A DNA stretch of 64,000 nucleotides from Pterobdella sp. o SKG-2022 (Eukaryota; Annelida; Clitellata; Hirudinida; Piscicolidae). The notes under the pieces were generated by a model. The model had not been told where the DNA came from, made no database searches, and saw nothing but the letters and a program-made list of their open reading frames with translations. The DNA lies in assembly GCA_964035795.1 (NCBI GenBank), contig OZ038322.1:17593447-17657446 (forward strand). The letters run 5' to 3'. The position numbers were made by a program, and so were the translations under genes. Positions 55,398 through 64,000 of this stretch are shown piece by piece (the stretch's first letter is position 1; each line of letters starts with the position of its first letter).

Positions 55398-57244
55398 TTA
55401 AATCAAGCTTAATAATGTTGAAAATTTTTATAATATAATTAATAATGTGATATAAAGGTTAATTATATAGAAAACGTGATGGTATCTCCCTAATTCAAAA
55501 TAATAGTGTTCTCCGCGACATTAGCGGTTTTTATAAGAGTTTTTAGTGTAATGGTTATGGAGGTTATAAAATTTTTATTCTAATCGTTAAATTATACCCT
55601 AATTGCAAAATGCATATTTAAATAGTTTTTGTATAATATTTTGCAAGTATTTTCTCATAGACATGAACTAAAGTCTAGTGAAATTAGTTTTAGTATTTAG
55701 AAAACTCATGCTATAAAAACATGGTTAAAACGTGAATTGTTTCCCGAATAAACTCAATAATATGTTTTTACCATACGTAACAATAAATTTATTCCCAGAA
55801 AATATGCATTTTAAAATACGCTGAAGCAATAAATCTGTTGTAAGAACAAGGCTAGTGAGTAAGATTTCATTAAGATAGTGTTGTGTGAAGATAAAGCTCT
55901 TGGTTTTATGATATTTTGATGCTTTATTCATGAAAAACTGAAATTCACACAAAAGTAATTTCAATATTTCTCATAAATACCTATTATAATAAGAATGCTT
56001 TATTGTCGCAGTTTTTTGAGATTGAAACAAATGAATCTCAGCACAGGTATAATATTTCATAAGAATATAATTCGTTTAACAATAAAAAAAGCGAACTGTC
56101 CAATTGTAAAAGCTTAAAAACATAATTTATGATGAGAAAAATTATAACGTAAAGGAAAGGGCAACATATGGAGTTTGACTCCATACATCAAGCGGTAAGT
56201 AGAAGGCCTAATTCAATGCCATCTACTTTCATTTTGGGGCTAAGCAATATCCCCTCCTACTTATTCTGTATTAAAAGCATTCACGTAGTAATTTTCAATT
56301 TAAAAATAAAGCTCATGCATGCGTATTATCAATGAGGGATTTGATTCAATAATGTGATGGTTATTTCAATCACTACCTACCTATAACAACATCAGTATTG
56401 AAGCCTCGTTTTTCATCATCCATCAAGCCTTCACTCTTCTCTGCCACGTGCAAACAAAACAGGTGGCATGTAAACCATAGCGCCAATAGTAAAGCCATTT
56501 CATTTGATATTAATATTCATGAACATTTTCATAAGTGCTCGTTAATATTCATGAATTCTTTGAAAGTGGAAAAAGATGATTTATGTTTCCGGATGTGATG
56601 TCACAAGCGTTGTGTTAATATAGCAAAAAGAGTGAGTTTATGGCCCCTATGTATATTTCTAGACGCCCCTTCAGGTTTCAAGGTTTGGTGTTAATTTGGG
56701 GAAGTGAATAAATCTAAATTCAAACTCGATATGCGTGATTCTTGAATTCAAGGAAGTTTTAAACAAACACGTTTAAAATAAATTTTAACTTTAGCTTTTA
56801 TCATTATATAACTTCATTTATAAGTCTTTTATATGTTTCCTTATGCATTAAATTGCCTCACTGAAGCTACAATTTTTCATTATTATATACTCGAGGCTAT
56901 ACGCCGATTTCATTAACTATTTACGCTTCTTAACTTATTTGTCTATAAAAGTTTTCCAGCATTTTTCAACCACAACCTTTAATTTTGCTTTCAAACTTTT
57001 TAAAAATTGAATTCTATCACAAGAATAAATTAAAATTATTCAGTTGCTGATTATTTCAGTACAGAAACTTCTTCCAAGCCTAAACAAGGGATAACACAAT
57101 AAAAAAAATTCATTTTAACAACAAAATTTTGCTCAAACTCCCAGAATCCCAACGCATTAAAAACAATAACTAAGACCAATATTTACTACACAAAAGAATC
57201 AAAACTCAAACTACTATCAAAAGATTTCACAAATCTCAAGTTTC

Positions 57245-57297
57245 ACGGACATATATATACATATAATTTGTATATATATATATACACATATATGTCA
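57245..57297. repeat. AT-rich palindrome
   Basis: ACATATATATACATATA on the left faces TATATATATACACATATATGT on the right, forming an imperfect inverted repeat of about 20-bp arms around a short centre. It is likely a TA/CA microsatellite derivative or a cruciform-prone site. Confidence 0.6.
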
Positions 57298-59664
57298 CCC
57301 GACCATACGGTATTGGTGTATGCCGAATGAATAGCTGTTCTGGCAATCTTCTATACGTTTAAAGCTTTGTTTTTATTACGAAATATTAATTATGTGTTTT
57401 TAGGATTTTTTCAAGTGCATTTTCATTAAGCTATTTGAATTTTATTTAACGTTCTTATAAGATTTTTCGTTATTATGTGTTTAAATGGTAATGTACTCGA
57501 GTTGTTTCTAGCATGTTTTTATGGAAATTAAGTAACTTCTAAATGTAAAAGTTGGTTATAATGAAACATTTTTGACTTAAATCTTTTTTTGCTTCACTGA
57601 TTTATTGTTAGTTTTACATCGAAGTTTTGTACTTCATGTATGTGTTGGTACTACCATCTCTACTCTAAATTCCTATCATAACGTTTATTAGCTATTTATT
57701 GTCGCGTAAATTCAGGATTTTTGATTTTGTGTAGCATTTCTGCAAACTTTTAGTAAGTTTTTAACTATAAAATTAATTTATAAGTTAACACCAAAATTTG
57801 GGCGAAATCCTAACTTAATTTATTATAAAAGTACACAATAACGCAACAAATTCGTTTGTTGAAGCAACGGTGCGTTGGTGTTTAACAACGTTAATGTGGT
57901 TTAAAGTTGACAAGATAAACTAATGTATGAAAAACATGCATTTAATTTCTAAAACATCATTAAATGCCCTCGCTACATCAGCAGAGGACTATTAAATGTC
58001 ATTGTTATGTCATTATCTTTATTATTTGCCTTTCTTACTGGCTTTTTGTTTTCTTTTTATACTCTTTGAAGTCCGTTTCACCAATTTATTTTATTTTAAT
58101 TCTTTTGATTTGTAAATCTTTTCTAAATCATAAGTAGCAAAAAATGATTTTTTAGATAATGATATTTTAGTATTGATTTTTATAAAATTAAAGCCTCATT
58201 TGATTATTTTTGAGATTTCAATGTTTCAAAGGATGTAAACACAGCCTAATTTTGAAATGCATTTGCTTTTTAGTGGCAGCAATAACTTTAACGCAAAGAC
58301 CCTTATTTTTGCTTTTCGTCAAAGAATAGTAAATATATAAGGCATTTTATTTAGCTATGCGCTTTTTCACCTAAAAAATCTTTGAGCAGAATAATCTCTC
58401 AAAAGTATACCTTTGAGGTATCTTTCACACACAATTTTTCGGAGAAAATGTTTTGAAAAATAGACATCAGAAAAGTTAGCAGATCAATAAATTACTGAGT
58501 TGAAAGTTTTAAGAAATTTTCATAATTAATCTTGAAACTTGTGCAAATTTGTTTCAGCGAAATCATTTTTGCTTTTGAAATAACCGCTGAAAACTGAGAA
58601 AAAATTTTTTATTCGATTTCAAAGAATTTCCTAATATTGGGTAGTCTAAAGTTAGGAAGATTTTTTTATTTCGGAAATTAAACTTTGAGCTTAAAAGTGA
58701 TTATACTTTTAAAGATTAAAAGTTTGGTATAACAAGTGAATTTTCCTGCATAAATATTCTAAATCGATAGATGTCGCTAGCAAAACAAAATAATGTTGAT
58801 ATTGTTGAAGTTTTTATGACCAGCTGAGAAACCTTCATGTACCTATATATTTTTTTTTTAACAAAAGTTATCATAAAAGAGTTACCTAAATAAATTTATA
58901 TGAAGTAGTAACATCTTACTTTTAAAAATTGGGTGAAAAATATATGAAAACAGATTTAATATCTGCGGCATAATTGACTTATTTTTGGTGATTAATTACT
59001 AAATGCAAACAGTATTTGTTAATAATGGCTCTCGAGGAAGCTTTGATCCGCCGAACACTTGATCCACTTCAATCTTGCAATGAAAACTTCAATTAATTTC
59101 AAACAAATTATTCAAAATACCAAAAAACACTTGATTCATATGGAAATTAAGAATTTTTAAAGTTTCTGTTACGTTTAAAAGCCATTTTCGAAATTCTCAC
59201 TATCTACCTTGAGCTTATAACCTATCGAAGAAAACTGTTTTTATACGGCTTCTCTAAAGAAATTTTGGTCGTTAAAATGATACTAACACTGTTTACATTC
59301 TACTAATAATATAAAAAAATTTTTGCTGAATTTCACTTAACAAGTTTTCTCAAATCTTTACCTCGTGTATTTGAAGTTGAGTTAAAATTATTCATGAAAG
59401 CATTTGATTATCATTTGGAACACTCATGTTGATGTCAAGTATTTAGACGATTTCATTATTATTAATGATAAGACCATTCAATATTTTAATATAAAAAGAT
59501 TTTCTAATATCTTCTGCTAAAAATACTCAAATACCAACATAACCGAACTTTTTCTGTGTATTAAAACCTCTATAAAATAACGAGAATATTTCTACAACAT
59601 GATGCACTGCCACTCTTAAAACTTAATACACAAAATCACTACTGCTAAAAGAAATATGATTTAA

Positions 59665-59820
59665 TGGCCAGAAAGTCTCGCGTGCACCATCCATTAACCC
59701 TGCTACGGCCCTCAAAAGGTTTGAAACCCGTGTTGAACGACAGTTCTTATATCAAAGCCTAATGCGTTCATAACATCGGCTTGATCAAAGGGCTGCCTAC
59801 GATCACAAGTATATGCCTTT
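59665..59820. other. unassigned GC-richer patch
   Basis: This 150-bp patch stands out from the AT-rich background. Part of the minus strand is open (QPFDQADVMNALGFDIRTVV, about 59790-59730) but hits a stop soon after, and I cannot match it to a protein or rRNA. It may be an exon remnant, a non-coding RNA or a transposon fragment. Confidence 0.3.
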
Positions 59821-60416
59821 TTAGTTATACCCCTACTTTCAGCAATATATAAGGCATTTCAAATATACTTATCTCCGAAGGTTATATTAATGTGAGGGAT
59901 ATTTATAACAATTGACTATGACAGCAGGTTTGAAGGCAAACAGCAAAGATTTATTAGTGAAAACTTATAAAGTGGTTCTGACAGATCTTTATGCATACAA
60001 ACGATGACTTGAAATTCCTTATAGTCATCAGCATTTTAGTGGAAAAAAATCTGTCTATTACATCTTCATTTTGCTTTCAGATGTTATAATTTTTCGAAAT
60101 GTTTCAGATATGATCAATGGTTATACCTTATTGTATCGAATAGTGTTTTATGATTAAGTGCATAGCAATAATAAGCATTGAAACGCGTGGAGACTTTATT
60201 AGGAATGTTCCTTAACTTCTGTTAATATTATAAAAATCCTATCACTAAATTATTTGATATTTGATAAAATTTCCTCAAAAAGCTTCAAATATTTTCGCAT
60301 CAAAATCTTCGAGGAAAGCTCTATGAAGTTTATTTCAAAAACTTTAAATGATCATTTTAACAAGTATTTTTTAATTCTTCGAGCCAAACGTAAATAGTCA
60401 AATAAAAACACTTCTA

Positions 60417-60474
60417 AGAGTTTGTTTTATTCTACGAAGCTTTTCGTAAGATGAACATACATTATCAAGTGGAG
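60417..60474. repeat. repeat R1, solitary end
   Basis: Reads (plus strand) TTATTCTACGAAGCTTTTCGTAAGATGAACATACATTATCAAG in pieces matching the other R1 copies in reverse orientation; key blocks are CGAAGCTTTTCGTAAG and CATTATCAAG. Confidence 0.5.
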
Positions 60475-61418
60475 GTACAAGGATTTGTTCTCAAATCATT
60501 TGTGAATGAAACAATTAACTACGTTAATATGAGTAATAAGTAAAGGACAAACGGTGAGCTCCTCGTATCATACAGCGTTGCTTTCAGTGCATTTTAAGTC
60601 GTTGTGGGAAGAAAATTAGTGATAGCTTCGATAAAACTCCATCGGAATTTCTTTTGAGTTGTATTTGTGTTTTAAGTTGTGAATCATGTTACTTTTGGTT
60701 AGAAATTAACTTATTTCAATCATTTTTATTTTAATTACATCTAGAAGATTTAATATTGAACTTACATACTGTAAATTATTAGAATAGTCTTTAGAAAATA
60801 ATGTATAAAAGCTTAGAAATTATAAAGCACATGGCCCACTTATGGGAAACGATTGATGTCTCAAACCACCTTACATACATTAATTAGTTCATTTATTAAG
60901 ATTTATTCAAATAAAATATCTCCAAAAAATCTATCATCAAAAATTTCAGCTTTAAAATTTGTCTATATGAAAAATCAAAATTTTATCCCTTTAAAAGTGT
61001 CTACTGTTAATCTTATCAAAATGACCAGCGATACGCTGCAACTTAAAATTGATTTTTGAACAATCAAGCAGCGAAAAATTCACTATAAAAATGAAGACAG
61101 AAATAGAAAGTTGCGTGGGGCCGATGTGATGGATAGCTGTTACATCAGCTAAATGAAACGTTTCAATCATATGCCGATTCTATTGTAATTAATTGTCTGT
61201 CTTGTTTGATTTAAAGCCTAGTGCTGTTTGCTTTGAAATAACTTTGACGGTGTTTTATTGGGACTTGCTGGTATCTGAAGAAATTTGAGTTTCAGTTGAA
61301 TTGGTTTTTTTAATTTTTGTTTTCAACTGAATTTTTGTTTTCATATTTAAATTTTTATTTTTTGCGAAATAAATGAATTAGAAGTTTAAGCGATTTAAAA
61401 CTTAATTTCCATATTCAT

Positions 61419-61424
61419 TTTATT
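61419..61424 (-). terminator. candidate polyadenylation signal of LBX
   Basis: AATAAA on the minus strand about 430 bp past the LBX stop. Chance occurrence is likely in this base composition. Confidence 0.25.
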
Positions 61425-61855
61425 TTCTAATGTTCAATAAATTTTCTCATGGAATTATTCAGAATATAATTTTTCTTCAATAGCAAAATATTTTGCGCTA
61501 CAACTGGAAGCTAACAAGAAACCTAATTGTATTAAACTTTCTTTAATTTATGAGATACAAGCTGTAAAAATAATTATCAAGTTTGAAAAAAAAGTTATCT
61601 ATATCACAAGATATTTGAATCATTCATAGCCCTTAAATTACCATTTAAAAAAGTTTCTAAGTTTGCTCAGAAACTCTCGAAGTTATATTAAAAACTTTCA
61701 AAATAGCATTAATGACTGAATAATTAGCAAAACAAGCATTTGATTAATTGAAAAGTGCTGATTCCAAGCACCGCAAAAAGCTTCGCAAGCGGTATAATAA
61801 AATGAACAGCGGTTTGGTGCCTTTCATATCACTGAAAAGTCTGTGAATTGGTTTT

Positions 61856-62541
61856 TCAACTAGTTTTTGCTTTTCTTTCGTTTTCATGTTGCATGTTTTT
61901 TTCTTTTTGTTGCAGCCACGTATTGTGGTTAGTTTCAATAGAAAATTCATTGCTTGCTGCAGAATTTTGCCGTTGGAAATGTTGTTGATGATAGAAACGT
62001 TGAGAGCAGTGCTGGAAATTGCTTGAAGGATTTTGGTCTTTGATGGGAGGATGTTTCAAAGGCGCTTTTTTTTTAAGTCCTTCGCATTGTAACAAGCCCT
62101 CAACAAGGGCTAAAGAGCCTGCCACGTTGCCTTCAGAACCATTGAGTTCTCTTACGCTCGGGTCTTCATCACCGCTTTTAACTAAAGTCTTAGCAGCGAT
62201 GACATCGGCTTTCAGCTCTTCCAAGTCTCTTTTCATTTTGGCTCTTCTGTTTTGAAACCAAGTGATTACTTGAGCGTTTGTGAGTCCCAGGGTTTGTGCG
62301 ATGTCGTCTCTGTCGACCGGCGTGAGATACTTCTGGTGCACAAACCTGCATGAGTTTTTTTTTTGAAACTCAAATTTAATTTCAAAAACAGTTTTAGTTT
62401 CATTTTAGAATTAAATATGAAACCTTTTTTCGAGTTCAAAAATCTGTTTATTTGTAAATGCAGTGCGTGATTTTCGTCGTTTTTTGTTGCTATGAACCGG
62501 CTTCCCTGAAGTCGTCGAAGAATGGCCTAAGCTTTCGTTAC
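61856..62541 (-). CDS. LBX: LBX (ladybird-type) homeobox transcription factor, 5' exon(s) outside window
   Basis: LBX proteins are homeodomain factors of the NK-like group that pattern muscle precursors and neurons. Two exons are seen: 62424-62541 and 61856-62345. They join inside the homeodomain at the codon for R in ELEKR (phase 2). The homeodomain starts KKRRKSRTAFTNKQIFELEKR and continues QKYLTPVDRDDIAQTLGLTN, then QVITWFQNRRAKMKRDLEE. Thr at position 47 of the homeodomain (ITWFQN) and the KRDLEELKADV extension are LBX hallmarks. The C-terminal tail is Gln/His/Asn-rich and stops at 61856. The first visible exon starts in phase 1 after a TCGTCAG acceptor, so an upstream exon with the start codon and any EH1 repressor motif must exist. 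I do not find it up to 64000. Confidence 0.92.
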
Positions 62542-64000
62542 CTGACGAGTATAAGGTTAATCTCGTTTAAAAAATACTTTTAGTGATTAATGGTCCAAAC
62601 ATGCTTGTTTGTGACTTAATTATTATACATCCAAGGAATAGTTTGAAAATTTTGTTAGAAAATATAAAAGTTCGTTTATAAAGAGATTTTTGTTCCAATG
62701 GAATTTCAATGATCTCGCCCCCACGAAGGCAAAGATTTATTGGTAGTATCAAATGATTAGAGAAATCATTAAAGCTATAGTTAAAACTATCAAAACATAG
62801 TTAAATATATGTAATTATAGCTCACAATTGAAAAACTAACCGTAATAAATAAAATGTCATCATGACAAACATCACAAAGCAACTTCAAATCGCTATACAG
62901 TGCTATGAAATTCTCTATTTAGTAAACCTCACAAGAAGATCTAGCCCTGAAGTTTGAATGAACAATTTAATTTGTTCAATTATATTTTTAACGTTTACCA
63001 ATATGTTTTAATTTTTTTTATGTGTTTCAGAGGATTTTTTAATCATATATCAGGCAGCATTTTTATGAGCTATCTCATGGCAATTAGATATATGCTGATT
63101 ATTATATAATGCTCAATTTAAATTGCACGAATAATTTTCTATTACGGCACGTAATTGCTGGTTTTGTGTTTCGAGTTATTAATTGCAAATGATCCAACAC
63201 TCAAAATTAATGAGTCAGTTAATAAAACTGTTAAAATGTTGTTTGAATCCCAGTGAAAAGTTGATTTAATACTAAAGGTTTTTTGTAACAAAATCAAGCA
63301 GTTAGTAGCTTCATAATTTAAATTTTAAAAATTATATTTATAAGTGGCATAGTTGAACTTGTAATAAATCTTTTGACACAAATAAGCCTTTGCTTTAAAC
63401 ACATTATAACATAATTCATAGCTTATCATTGTTGTCAACCATTCTATCAGTTATTTATTCGTTTTTGACAGAGTTTTAGAGGCTAGTTTACATAGTGAAC
63501 CTTCGCTTATCAGGTTTTTGAACTTCTCAGTGTATGGAAAGTTCACATAACTTTTGATAAAACTACTCAAAAACAAAACACAATACTACATATATAAGAC
63601 ACTGTATGGATAATACAACAATACAAACCCACTCAAACACTATGGCAGCATAGATACAACATGATGTAGAGATACGAAAGAGGCGCAAGGGCGGTTCCAC
63701 GTCAGGGAATAGTAATTACATATAGAGCACAAGACAGCAGGGTTTTAATTATGGACAACACTATATACATTACGTTATAAAGAATGGGGTTGCTCTACTT
63801 AATTAAGGCAGAAAATGTTTTTGTCACGAAGTTTTGATTTGAGAATAGCGAGTTTGAAGATAGAATTAGGAAAGTTGTGTTAAATTTTTAAATGCAAGCC
63901 GGGTATTTGAAGAATAGAAATACTTAGTGATGTTATTTATGTTCATGACTAAATACATTGTTAAAGGCGAGACATAACTCTGAATAAGAACTTTTGTGAA
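62542..64000. other. LBX upstream intron or flank
   Basis: This stretch follows the acceptor of the homeobox exon and should be LBX intron. A 61-codon minus-strand frame at 62567-62752 has no LBX N-terminal signature. No EH1-like FSIEDIL motif, RNA gene or mobile element is recognised. Confidence 0.55.

Larger units (their letters stand above)
55398..61855. other. 6.5-kb intergenic region between receptor start and LBX stop
   Basis: Both flanking genes read leftward, so the receptor promoter should lie at the left end; no TATA box or initiator stands out. The region contains an AT palindrome (57245-57297), a patch of higher GC (59665-59820) and one repeat R1 end (60417-60474). Small open frames (55725-55964, 56398-56598, 60853-61059) match nothing I know. 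Confidence 0.6.

Noticed and set aside
57245..57297. A regulatory cruciform or replication origin
   Set aside because: It is better explained as a degenerate TA/CA microsatellite; nothing else supports an origin.
60853..61059. 68-codon plus-strand frame
   Set aside because: No recognisable motif; codon use follows base composition.

Overview
This window is AT-rich, intron-dense nuclear DNA from an animal. It has GT-AG introns, vertebrate-like domain architectures, a tRNA-headed SINE, a Penelope-like element remnant and a 200-N assembly gap (1179-1378). The gene set (ERO1, a WRPW-type HES factor, SHPRH, an AMPA-type glutamate receptor, an LBX homeobox gene) points to a bilaterian invertebrate. 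I cannot name the phylum from sequence alone; a tunicate or another AT-rich marine or lophotrochozoan lineage is only a guess. There is no operon, phage, CRISPR or other prokaryotic signal.

Layout. 278-6674 (-): ERO1 oxidoreductase, 5' complete, with its 3' end cut by the left edge. 8832-12185 (-): HES-type bHLH-Orange repressor with a TATA box. 12.3-19.3 kb: no gene, but a long hairpin and copies of a small repeat. 19309-36661 (+): complete SHPRH gene (SNF2 helicase with PHD and RING domains) in about 34 exons; its introns carry a SINE, a Penelope-like remnant and several repeats. 37118-55397 (-): complete AMPA-type receptor gene in 22 exons, convergent with SHPRH and only 456 bp from its stop codon. 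55.4-61.8 kb: no convincing gene. 61856-62541 (-): the 3' part of an LBX homeobox gene, whose first exon probably lies beyond the right edge.

The exons were read by hand from homology, splice sites and phase. Every join in ERO1, HES, SHPRH and the receptor keeps one open frame; SHPRH totals 5676 coding bases and the receptor 4011. The genes are functionally unrelated: ER disulfide formation, Notch-type repression, DNA-damage ubiquitin ligation, fast glutamate signalling and homeodomain patterning.

Most unusual observations: (1) the receptor has about 251 residues between M1 and the pore helix where vertebrate AMPA subunits have about 25, another long insert in its amino-terminal domain, and a genomically encoded Arg just after the Q/R site; (2) about a third of the 70 hand-derived splice donors have T at +3 (GTTAGT, GTTGGT, GTTTGT), very rare in most animals; (3) the SHPRH protein seems to lack the linker-histone domain and carries a 63-nt in-frame micro-intron; (4) a Penelope-like remnant has inverted terminal repeats and a 12-bp direct repeat on either side; (5) a small palindromic repeat family occurs at least five times.
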